Assembly (NCBI RefSeq): GCF_026624755.1 | Contig: NZ_JAPMXC010000001.1 | Location: 1,035,219-1,099,218 of the forward strand | DNA length: 64,000 nt | Reading direction: 5' to 3' | Source: Robbsia betulipollinis | Lineage (GTDB): Bacteria; Pseudomonadota; Gammaproteobacteria; Burkholderiales; Burkholderiaceae | Part shown: piece after piece, positions 8,601-15,835 of the stretch | How the letters are laid out: each line of letters opens with the position of its first letter | How positions within the stretch are numbered: position 1 is the first letter of the stretch | The notes under the pieces: model-generated | Told to the model about the DNA's origin: nothing | The model's input: the letters and a program-made list of their open reading frames with translations, nothing else | The model's database searches: none | Made by a program: the position numbers and the translations under genes

Positions 8601-11002
8601 ACAGCCTGCTGGTGTTCGAGAACTATCCCGTCGACGAGATCCTGAGCGCGACGGGTACGCGGGACCTGCATTTTTCCGGGCTGCGCAACGAGGACCGCAC
8701 CAGCTATGCGTTGACGCTGTCGATCACCCATGCGCAGGCCGGCGGCCCCGGGCAGCATCAGCACCGCGCGGCGCGAGGCGACGCCGCACAAGCCGAATCC
8801 GGGTCGCTCGCGTCGGGCGAGGCGCGTCTGCGCATCGCGTTCGATTACACGCGGGACACGTTCGACGCGCCGCAGATCGAGCGGATCGCCGCGCAGCTCT
8901 CGATGTTGCTCGATGCGTTCGTTGCGCATCCGCAGGCCACGCTCGGCTCGCTGGACATGCTGCCCGACGCCGAACGCGCGCTGCTCGCGCGCTGGGGCCG
9001 CGGTGTCGACGTGCCGGTCGCGCCGGACGTTTGCACCCGCATCGCCGCGCAGGCCGCGTTGCGCCCGCACCGGCAAGCGGTGGTGCTGGACGGCGCGTCG
9101 CTGGACTACCGTACGCTCGAATGCCGCGCCGCCCGGGTCGCGGACGCGCTGCGCGCGGCCGGGGTCGGCGCGGACGACCGTGTGGGCATCGCGATGGCGC
9201 GGTCCCTGGACATGATCGTCGCGGTGCTGGGCGTGCTCAAGGCCGGCGGCGCGTACGTGCCGCTCGATCCGTCCTACCCGGACGAGCGCCTGGCGTTCAT
9301 GATCCAGGACAGCGGCATGAAATGGGCGTTGACGGCGGATGCGGATGCGACGAACGGGCGGGATGGGACGCGCTCGACGGACGCGACGGGTACGCACAGG
9401 GGGACAGGCACGACGGCTCGCGCCGCGTTCGCGCGCCTGGGCGTGACCACCCTGGACGTCACCGCCATCGCACAAACCCGCACCGCCGCGCCGGCCGGAG
9501 AAACGGACGAAGGCCCCCATCCGCCGCATCCCCAACAGCTCGCCTATCTCATCTACACCTCCGGCTCAACCGGACAGCCCAAGGGCGTGGGCATCACGCA
9601 CGATGCGCTCGCCCGCCACACCGACTTCGGCATCGGCTGGTTCGACGTGACGTCCGACGATCGCGTCCTGCAGTTCTCGACGTTCAACTTCGACGGTTTC
9701 ATCGAGCAGGTGTTTCCCACCCTGTGCGTGGGCGCGACGCTGGTCTTGCGGGGCCCGGACCTGTGGAGCAGTGCGCAGTTCCAGGCCGAGCTGGCCCGCG
9801 AACGCATCACCGTGGCGGATCTGACCACCGCGTACTGGCATGCCCTCGCGCAGGATTTCGCCGGGCAACCCGGGGCGCGCCAGGCCTGCGCGACGTTGCG
9901 GCGGGTGCACGCGGGCGGCGAGGCCATGCCCGCCGACGCCGTGCGCGCCTGGCACGCCGCCGGACTCGGGCACATCACGCTGGTCAATACCTATGGCCCG
10001 AGCGAGGCGACGGTCACAGCGACCGCGTTCGACTGCACGCCCAATGGCACGGCTGGCACGGCTGGCACGGCGGCCGCGTCGATGTGGCCGGGCGGCGTCC
10101 CGCTGGGACGGCCGCTGGGCGGCCGGACAGTCTGCGTCCTCGACGCGCAATCGAACCTGGCGCCGATGGGTGCGGTGGGCGAGTTGTGCATCGGTGGCGC
10201 ACTCCTTGCGCGAGGCTACCACGATCGGCCCGGGCTCACCGCGTCGCGCTTCATCGCCGATCCGCGCGCCGCGGCGGCCCCCGACGTGATCGCTGGCGCG
10301 CGTCTGTACCGCACCGGCGATATCGTGCGCTGGCGGGAGGACGGGGAGTTGCTGTATCTCGGCCGTAACGATCACCAGGTCAAGATACGGGGTTTCCGTA
10401 TCGAACCGGGCGAGATCGAAGCGTGCCTGCTGCACCAGCCCGAGGTGCGCGAAGCGGCGGTGGTGACCCGGGCCGCGTCCGGCGGTCTTCGCCTGCTCGC
10501 CTACGTCTCGCTGGCGCGGGACAGGTCCGGCGGCGCGGCGGCCGACGCCGCCACGACGTTGCGCACGCGGGTGGCCGAGCGGCTCCCCGACTACATGGTG
10601 CCCTCGGCGGTCATCGTGCTGGACGCGCTGCCGCTGAACCCCAATGGCAAGATCGACCGGCACGCACTGCCCGAGCCCGTCGATCCGCCCGCGCCGTCCG
10701 ATCCTGCGACACGTCCCCAGGGAGAAATCGAAACGACGCTTGCCGCGATATGGGAACAGGTGCTGGCAACGTCGCCGGTCGGTCGCACGGACCGCTTCTT
10801 TGCGCTGGGCGGGCATTCGCTCGCGGCCATGCAGGTGCAATCGGCGATTCGCACGCGGCTGGGATGCGACGCGCCGCTTGCCGATCTGATGAGCAACCAG
10901 CCGTTGCATGCCCTGGCCGACACGCTCCGGGCGTTGCGCCCGGCAGCGGCGCAGGACGCGGTCATGGCCGATGAAATGCGCGATATCCTGGCGCAGCTGT
11001 GA
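2606..11002 (+). CDS. Two-module nonribosomal peptide synthetase (C-A-T-E-C-A-T)
   Basis: A protein of about 2798 residues. After a short C-domain lead-in come C1 (HHIVADG near residue 182), A1 (TSGSTG near 694), T1 (LGGDSI, Ser near 1086), an epimerase (HHLVVD near 1281, plus EGHGRE and NYLGQ motifs), C2 of the type that accepts D-residues (LSPMQ start, HHALIDG near 1781), A2 (SGSTG near 2319) and T2 (LGGHSL, Ser near 2738). It ends about 60 residues after T2 with no thioesterase or reductase. Codes read by eye are DAELIGAITK for A1 and DGEAHGTVTK for A2. The E at the third position suggests basic residues, and A2 resembles Lys codes; both are tentative. ATG 2606 is chosen, but a TTG at 2594 overlapping the previous stop is possible. 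Confidence 0.95.
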   Translation: MEKDTARRIAERFSELTPDKRRLFWEKMTQQGVSCSQLPIVRRHRPAGVGTPASHAQQRQWFLWQLAPHSSAYHIAGGLWLTGTVDAPALRASLEAIVARHEVLRTRFVANEAGRVEQWIDAAGRLDWREARLAPTQIEPVTRAWADTPFDLEQGPLLRAALHHETSAAGAGGRCLLALALHHIVADGWSIQVLLEELVAHYRAALAGGAPCVAALPVQYADYAAWQRDWLEAGEQTRQLAYWRATLGETHPVLALPTDAPRQARASYRAARHRVRLPAGLSQALRARAQASSATPFMVLLAAFQALLHRYTGQDDIRVGVPVANRHRVETEPLIGFFVNTQVLRARVTGHDTLGTLLERAREATLGAQAHQDLPFDVLVDALRPERSLDHTPLFQVMFNHQRSDWRALDGLPGLGVERHALPDAAAPYELTLNVVEDAAGACDVELIYARELFEATTMARFATHYLNMLAAFSHDTMQCAGDVELLDAAQREQLRAWSTFAARQDDADRDIAQQDAVPAPAQALVHEVFAARAAQTPTALAVIHGDARWDYRTLDAAANRLAARLRRAGVGPEVRVGLALSRSPALVVALLAVLKAGGAYVPLDPAYPTERLALMLAESGAPLLLTDAAARPRLPTSTTVRVLEIDTRDIAAAAPNDPACDPAYDPAYDPACDPSHAATPKTRADNLAYIVHTSGSTGRPKGVAVPHGALARHCTAIGARYGITAQDRCLHFASIGFDAAAEQLLMPLMHGAALLLRDDEVWSVQRLTQEIRTHGITVLDLPPAYADAFAREVAPGAVNVRVCIVGGEAWSAAGFEAVRTRLAAQRAFNAYGPSEAVITPTVWEARDDAANAALTVMPIGRPVGTRTAWVLDARLNLVPPGVPGELHLGGLELARGYLDQPAQSAERFVPDPFSRVPGARLYRTGDIVRWRADGELLYLGRQDQQVKIRGFRIEPGEVEARLRAQPGVSGAIVMVVEGPGARRLVAYATALPGVVASVSSLRAALAAVLPDYMVPCAIVLLDDWPLGPNGKVDRRALPVPDAAPPVDDAGPQGAVEAQLAAIWQRLLRRERIGRHDNFFELGGDSIMSLQIVAQARRAGLSVSAREIFEQQTIAQLAACATPLESNAPTGYGVDEPIDRAAPVPLLPIQAWFFAEPFPDRHHWNQSVLLHLDAAPDVAALEYALREVIAHHPALQLRFAPDCALPGGAGWRQYHAAASPASPASASDASLLPLLADVAPEEIDAHCDVAQRGLDLTQGPVIRALALAVSDGSWRLFIAAHHLVVDTVSWRILLDDVQQVYLRRRAGAAASLPAPTLSYQAFGRQLQRAARSPALAADAAYWRATGALDAALPARAVGNAAPSARQIDAPVDAPVHATVRLDRDTTHRLQLSGARAYRLALVDVLLAATGRALCRFAERAELRIDLEGHGRESHFGPADLSRTVGWFTTVYPFRLAAMGDIGAALKRVKEARRAVPHGGMSFGMLKYLGTAAQREALADVGHAEVLFNYLGQLDRMTADAAGMSATASATAPATASATAPAAARDIWRLADETGGAASSARNRATHVLDIAAQVRDGALSLTLAHPRGDRYGSAELAALAADLRAELSGILAHCESGASGLTPSDVPLAGLDQAQLDALPIPFETVQDLYPLSPMQTGIVFQSLLGRQSGAYVNQLRVDIDRLDAARFVAAWESAASRHDALRTGFLMLDDAPRQWVTRAVSLPLRAEDWRAADPGTREARLERFAADQLAQPFDLARPPLWRVALLRTGAARHHFVWTFHHALIDGWSAAQLLAEVLATYEGRAPTEPAGRYRAFIAHLASGAGAASEAWWREQVALLDGPTLLGAALPPARTAHGKTNTPAKKGADEAAHTHGTVSLAWNAARTAALSRFAQSHHVTLNTLVQAAWLILLQRYTGQRTVTFGATVAGRPETLAGVERMVGLFINTIPVIGAPQPSLSVAAWLARLQQAGVAAREHEHVALYDIQRWAGLEGGQALFDSLLVFENYPVDEILSATGTRDLHFSGLRNEDRTSYALTLSITHAQAGGPGQHQHRAARGDAAQAESGSLASGEARLRIAFDYTRDTFDAPQIERIAAQLSMLLDAFVAHPQATLGSLDMLPDAERALLARWGRGVDVPVAPDVCTRIAAQAALRPHRQAVVLDGASLDYRTLECRAARVADALRAAGVGADDRVGIAMARSLDMIVAVLGVLKAGGAYVPLDPSYPDERLAFMIQDSGMKWALTADADATNGRDGTRSTDATGTHRGTGTTARAAFARLGVTTLDVTAIAQTRTAAPAGETDEGPHPPHPQQLAYLIYTSGSTGQPKGVGITHDALARHTDFGIGWFDVTSDDRVLQFSTFNFDGFIEQVFPTLCVGATLVLRGPDLWSSAQFQAELARERITVADLTTAYWHALAQDFAGQPGARQACATLRRVHAGGEAMPADAVRAWHAAGLGHITLVNTYGPSEATVTATAFDCTPNGTAGTAGTAAASMWPGGVPLGRPLGGRTVCVLDAQSNLAPMGAVGELCIGGALLARGYHDRPGLTASRFIADPRAAAAPDVIAGARLYRTGDIVRWREDGELLYLGRNDHQVKIRGFRIEPGEIEACLLHQPEVREAAVVTRAASGGLRLLAYVSLARDRSGGAAADAATTLRTRVAERLPDYMVPSAVIVLDALPLNPNGKIDRHALPEPVDPPAPSDPATRPQGEIETTLAAIWEQVLATSPVGRTDRFFALGGHSLAAMQVQSAIRTRLGCDAPLADLMSNQPLHALADTLRALRPAAAQDAVMADEMRDILAQL
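3330..3859 (+). repeat. Near-identical condensation-domain segment, copy 2
   Basis: Second copy of the segment at 1-530, inside the C1 domain of the two-module synthetase. The changes are mostly silent; two alter residues (Ala to Val, Arg to Gly). Such identity between C domains of different modules points to recent gene conversion or module duplication. Confidence 0.95.
4577..4630 (+). repeat. In-frame 12-bp tandem repeat in A1 domain
   Basis: Four and a half copies of GATCCGGCATRY encode a run of Asp-Pro-Ala-Tyr/Cys units. It sits just before the A3 phosphate loop, in a surface loop of variable length in adenylation domains. Copy changes keep the frame. Confidence 0.9.
7175..7234 (+). repeat. 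In-frame 12-bp tandem repeat in epimerase domain
   Basis: Five copies of YCGGCCACCGCG encode an Ala-Thr-Ala-Ser/Pro run between the NYLGQ motif and the C-terminal part of the epimerase domain. It looks like a slippage-prone linker. Confidence 0.88.
10046..10072 (+). repeat. In-frame 9-bp tandem repeat in A2 domain
   Basis: Three copies of GGCACGGCK encode a Gly-Thr-Ala run in a loop shortly after the YGPSEA motif of the second adenylation domain. Confidence 0.8.
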
Positions 11003-11165
11003 AGGCGCGTCCGCCGCGCGAGCGGAGGCCGGTCGACGCGCCGATCGTTGTCGCCATCCGCGAAATTCGTTATAACCCCCGTGCGCGCCGCCGTGTCCGT
11101 ACGGGACGTCCGTTTCCGAGGTCCCGCGGCGCAGCGTCGCCGTTCGTACGAACTTAAGGATTGTC

Positions 11166-12854
11166 ATGTCCCTTTTTCTCAACCTGATCCGGCAATCGCG
11201 CGGGATGCTGCTGCTGGCGCTCCTGGCGGGCGTCGTAGGCGGCCTCAGCAACGCGGGGCTGGTCGCGGTCATCAACCAGGCGCTGGGCGCTCCCGCCGAC
11301 GGGTTCGCCGCGTTGGGGTGGCGGTTCCTCGCGCTCGCGCTGGTGGTGATGGTGGCCCGCACGCTGTCGCAGACGATTTTCGTGCGGCTCGGCCAGGCCA
11401 GCAAGGCGGCGTTGCGCATGACGACGATTCGCAACGTCACCGACACGTCCTATCAGAGCCTGGAGCGGCAGGGCTCGGCCAAGGCCCTGACGGTCCTCAC
11501 GCAGGATCTCGACACGATCGTCGTCCTGTTTCTCAACCTGCCGGTGCTCGCCACCAATAGCGCCGTGGTCGTCGGGTGCCTGGCGTATCTCGGGTATCTG
11601 TCGTGGCAGGTATTGCTGTTCGCGGTGCTGACGATACTCGTCGGCTCGCTCGGTTTTCGCTGGGCGAACAACCGCGCGATGTTCCATCTGCGCGGGTCGC
11701 GCCGACGCGAGGACGAACTGGTCAAGGATTTTCGTGCCCTGTTCGACGGCGCCAAGGAGTTGAAGCTGCATCGCCGCCGCAAGGACGCGTTCGTCGACGG
11801 CTCGCTGGCCACGAGTGTGGAGGCGGTGCGCGCGCAACGCACGCGCGGCTACGTCCTCTATACGGCCGCCGCGAGCTGGGGCAGCATGATTCTGCTGGCC
11901 TTCATCGGCTGCGTGCTGTTTCTGTACACGCAATTCGAGCCGGTGCCCACGCGCGTGCTATCGGGTTATGCGGTCGTCTTCCTGTATCTGATCATGCCGA
12001 TCGAGGGTTTGCTCTCGGCGATCCCGTCGATCGGGTCGGCGAAAGTGGCGCTCGAGCGCGTGCATCAACTCAATCGCGATCTCCCCGCCGAGCAGGTCGT
12101 GCCAGCGGAGCCCGCGCGGGCTTTCTCGCGCATCGCGCTGGAAGCCGTCACGCACAGCTATTTTCGTGAAAAGGAAAACGAAGTATTCACGCTGGGCCCC
12201 ATCGATCTGGCCTTCTTTCCGGGGGAGGTGGTCTACCTGATCGGCGGCAACGGCAGCGGCAAGACCACGCTCGCCAAGCTGCTGGTCGGCCTGTACATAC
12301 CCGAGAGCGGCACGGTGCGACTCGACGGCGAGTGCGTCACGCAAGCCGGGCGCGATCGCTATCGCCAGCACTTCGCGGTGGTCTTCAACGATTTTTTCCT
12401 GTTCGACGAGCTGCACGGCATGCAGATCGCGGGCCTCGACGCGAAAGCGCAGCAACTGCTGGAACTGCTGCAACTCCAGCACAAAGTGACGATCCGCGAC
12501 GGCCGCTTTTCCACGACGGCGTTGTCGCAGGGCCAGCGCAAGCGGCTTGCCCTGCTGGTCGCGTATCTCGAAGACCGGCCGTTCTATGTGTTCGACGAAT
12601 GGGCGGCCGATCAGGATCCGACCTTCAAGGACGTGTTCTACCGCACCTTGTTGCCTGAATTGAAAGCCAGGGGCAAGACCGTATTGGTGATCACGCACGA
12701 CGACCGGTATTTCTCGCTCGCCGACCGTTTCATCAAACTCGACCAAGGTCAGGTCGTGCAGGAGGGCGCCGGGCAAACGCTGGCGCCGCGGCCGCCCCCG
12801 TCGTCCTCGCGTGCTGCGCATGGCGCGTCCCACCCGATCGATCTTCCGCTATGA
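11166..12854 (+). CDS. Cyclic-peptide/siderophore-type ABC exporter (PvdE/SyrD family)
   Basis: A 562-residue half transporter with a membrane domain (about residues 1-300) fused to an ATPase. The nucleotide-binding half has Walker A GGNGSGKTT near residue 360, the signature LSQGQRKRLALL and Walker B FYVFDEWAADQDP. Family members such as PvdE and SyrD carry peptide siderophores or lipopeptides across the inner membrane. The start is ATG 11166, after an AAGGA site. Its stop overlaps the acylase start by four bases (ATGA), so the two are translationally coupled. Its place directly after the synthetases makes it the likely exporter of their product. Confidence 0.93.
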   Translation: MSLFLNLIRQSRGMLLLALLAGVVGGLSNAGLVAVINQALGAPADGFAALGWRFLALALVVMVARTLSQTIFVRLGQASKAALRMTTIRNVTDTSYQSLERQGSAKALTVLTQDLDTIVVLFLNLPVLATNSAVVVGCLAYLGYLSWQVLLFAVLTILVGSLGFRWANNRAMFHLRGSRRREDELVKDFRALFDGAKELKLHRRRKDAFVDGSLATSVEAVRAQRTRGYVLYTAAASWGSMILLAFIGCVLFLYTQFEPVPTRVLSGYAVVFLYLIMPIEGLLSAIPSIGSAKVALERVHQLNRDLPAEQVVPAEPARAFSRIALEAVTHSYFREKENEVFTLGPIDLAFFPGEVVYLIGGNGSGKTTLAKLLVGLYIPESGTVRLDGECVTQAGRDRYRQHFAVVFNDFFLFDELHGMQIAGLDAKAQQLLELLQLQHKVTIRDGRFSTTALSQGQRKRLALLVAYLEDRPFYVFDEWAADQDPTFKDVFYRTLLPELKARGKTVLVITHDDRYFSLADRFIKLDQGQVVQEGAGQTLAPRPPPSSSRAAHGASHPIDLPL

Positions 12855-15426
12855 CCGTTCTGAATTTACGTTCCGTGGCGACGCGTGGCGTCGTCGTGGC
12901 GGCCAGCGCCGCCGCGGTGGCGCTGGCTGCGTGCGCGGGGCCTTCCGTCACGAATCACGCCGCCGACCGCGCGGCCGGCCCCTATCGCGTCGACATTCAT
13001 CGCACCGCCGACGGCGTCCCGCATATCCGGGCCGACGATTGGGGCAGTCTGGGCTATGGCTATGGCTATGCGCAGGCACAGGACGCGGCATGCACCCTGG
13101 CCGACGCGTTCGTCACCTGGCGCGGCGAACGGTCCGCCTATTTCGGTCCGCAGAATCGGCCCGCCACCGAAGCCACGTTCGGCCGTCCGCGCAATCTCGA
13201 TGCGGACTTTTTCTTCCGTTCGGTGATCGACGACGCGGCCGTCGCGTCCTATCGCGCCGCGCAACCGCCGCGCGAGCAAGCGCTGATCGCCGGTTATGCG
13301 GACGGTTACAACCGGTATATCTCGGAATTGAAGCGCGGGCGCTTCCCTGGCGCGCATGCCGCCTGCGCCGCCGGGGAATGGGTCAAGCCCATCTCGGCGA
13401 GCGATGTCTATCGCCGCTTCATCGCGGCGAATCTGGCGGGCGGCACGATGCCGTTTCTCGCGCAGATCGCAACCGCGCAACCGCCGAGCGGGCAACCGTC
13501 GGGCGTGCAACCGCCGGCGGCACAAAGGCCTGTCGCCCGATCGCCTGCCGCGCGGTCCTCGTCCGCGTCGCCCGCGCCATACCGTCCTGACGCGAGCATC
13601 GCGCTGCGGGAAACGGGCGCGCGCGCGCCTTCCGGCGTGGCGCCGTTCGCTGTCGGCGGTCACGCGGGCATCGGCAGCAACGCCATGGCGTTCGGCGCGG
13701 ATGCGACGCAAGATGGCCACAGCCTGCTCTTTGGCAATCCACACTGGTTCTGGCACGGCCCCGATCGCTTTTATCAGGCGCACCTGACGATTCCGGGCCA
13801 GCTGGATGTCGCCGGCGCCGCGTTTCTGGGCGTTCCCCTGGTGATGATCGGTTTCAACCAGGACATCGCCTGGACGCACACCGTATCCAGCGCGCGCCGC
13901 TTCGGCATTTTCGCGCTGTCGCTGGTGCCCGGCGAGCCGACGCATTACCGCTACGACGGCCAAGAGGAAGCGATGCAGGCCGTGCGCATCACCGTGCAGG
14001 CGCGCGACCCGGGCACCGGCGCGCTCACGCCGGTCACACGCACCCTGTACCGCTCGCGTTTCGGCCCCATCGTCGACCTGTCGCCCATGTCGCCGGCGCT
14101 GGCCTGGAACGGCACGCAGGCGTTCGCGCTGTCCGACGTCAATGCGGGCAACCGCGCCGCGTTCGCGAATTTTCTCGACTGGGACCAGGCGCGCTCGCTC
14201 GATGATTTCATCGCCATTCAAAAGCGCGATGTCGCGATGCCCTGGGTCAATACCTTCGCCATCGGTCGCAACGATGCCCGCGTCTGGTTTGGCGATATCG
14301 GTGCCGTGCCGGGGGTGAACGATACGACCCTGGCCGCGTGCACCACGCCGGCCGGTCGCATGGTCGATGCCCGGCTGCCCGGCGTGCCGTTCCTCGACGG
14401 GTCGCGCGCCGCCTGCGACTGGACGGCGCAAACCCTTCCCGGCGCGGGCGCGGTGGGGCGTCTTCCCGTCGACGCGATGCCCAGCCTGCTGCGTCGCGAC
14501 TATGTCGGCAATTTCAACGGAAGTTATTGGCTCACGCATCCCCAGACGCCGTTGACCGGTTTCCCGCTGGTGACCGGGCAAACCGGTACGCCGCAGTCGT
14601 TGCGTACCCGCCTGGGTCACGCGCTCGCGTCGGGCGCGCCGCGCTCGAACACACCGTCCTCTCCAGCGAGTCGATGTCCGCGCGCCTGTATCGGCAACCG
14701 CTGGTGGATGCCGTATGTCGCGGCGACGGGGCGTCCTCCGTCACCGTGACGCAGGATCCGCTGGACGCCGCCGCCCTGCCGCAACCGGTGACGGTGGATC
14801 TCGCCCCTGCCTGCGAGGTCCTGCGTCATTGGGATGGCACCGCCAACGTCGCCGCGCGCGGCGCCAATTTGTGGGATGAGTTCTGGATCCGCGCCGTCCG
14901 CCTGCCCGATCTTGCGCACCATGCGGTGGCGTTCGATCTGACCACGCCCGCGGGCTTCGACATGACGCGTCCGGCCACCGGGCGAGCGCTGGGCGTCGCC
15001 CTGGCCGCAGCGGTGTTGAACATGCAGCGCCACGGCGTCGCGCTGGACACGATGCGGGGCGATCTGCTCTATGTCGGCCACGGCGCGGACAAAGTGCCGC
15101 TGTACGGCGGGTGCGACCAGCAGGGCTATTTCACCGTCGCGTGCGCGATGCACCCGCTCGATCGCGACGGCTATTCCCTGAATCGGGATGCGCACGGCAA
15201 CAGCTATATGCAGGTCGTCAGCTTCGACGCGGACGGCCCGCACGCGGACACCCTGCTGAGCACGGGCGTGGCGGATGCCACCGCCGGGCAGGCCGGCGTC
15301 GCGACGCGCGCCTACGCGCGCAAGGCATGGTCGCGGTTTCCGTTCACCGCGCGGGAGCTGTCCGCCATGCCGAACGTGACCGAAACGGTGCTGACCGGCC
15401 CGCGCGGGGTGGTGCCTTCTCAATAA
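12851..15426 (+). pseudogene. PvdQ-like acylase (Ntn hydrolase), frameshifted
   Basis: The first part (12851 to about 14625) encodes a lipoprotein-type signal (LAAC), the alpha chain and the beta-chain start GIGSN, with Ser276 as the expected N-terminal nucleophile. The rest of the beta chain continues to 15426 in another frame, as if one base were lost between about 14610 and 14640. Read in one frame the protein stops at 14749, lacking the last ~270 residues. In pyoverdine synthesis PvdQ removes the acyl tail from the exported precursor in the periplasm. A long Pro/Ala/Ser-rich insert precedes the nucleophile. It may be a real disruption, a sequencing error or, less likely, programmed shifting. 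Confidence 0.85.
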
Positions 15427-15471
15427 ACGATCGGACCGCGCGTACCGGCCGACCGCGCTTGCGACCACAGC

Positions 15472-15630
15472 GACGTTGAACTCGAAATCGAGCGGGTCGG
15501 CGATGAACTTCGTATTCGGCCCGCGCGTCGGCCGCCAGCCGGGGTGCTCGGGAAATTCGCGAAATTCGGGGCGAGTTTCATGGTCGAGGGGCGCGGCGAA
15601 CGGGACCCGGTCGAGCGCGAGGCGTTGCGA
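15472..15630 (+). pseudogene. VapB-type antitoxin remnant
   Basis: The frame reads DVELEIERVGDELRIRPAR, then LGKFAKFG, FMVEGRGE and VEREAL. This is the C-terminal two thirds of an AbrB/MazE-fold VapB antitoxin. The DNA-binding N terminus is missing. Intact vapBC pairs of this type overlap as TGATG; here the antitoxin stop reads CGA (15628-15630), so the frame runs on. Assignment is from recalled family sequence, without a search. Confidence 0.7.
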
Positions 15631-15737
15631 TGCGCCGTTTCATGCTCGACACGATTGCACCGGACGTCGTTCCGGTCACCAGCAACGCGCGGGACTTTAC
15701 CTGCTGTCCCGATATCAAGGCCGGAAAACCGGATCAA
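15630..15737 (+). pseudogene. VapC-type PIN toxin remnant with internal deletion
   Basis: It opens with MRRFMLDT, the PIN-domain start carrying the first catalytic Asp, and jumps straight to PVTSNARDFTCCPDIKAG, which matches the C-terminal strand and helix of VapC toxins (usually about 130 residues). Roughly 100 central residues with the other acidic ligands are gone, so it cannot be an active RNase. It directly follows the antitoxin remnant, as in intact operons. Confidence 0.7.
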
Positions 15738-15835
15738 GCCATAACGAATCGCGAAACGTCCGATTGTCTTAAACTTTGCTCCGGGATTGCCGTTAAACGA
15801 GCCTGTGTATCAGTGTCGTTTTCCGGAGCAGCCCC

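Noticed and set aside
15420-15737. Minus-strand frame in the gap after the acylase
   Set aside because: It is opposite the VapB and VapC relics, and its product is Ser/Arg-rich without family features.
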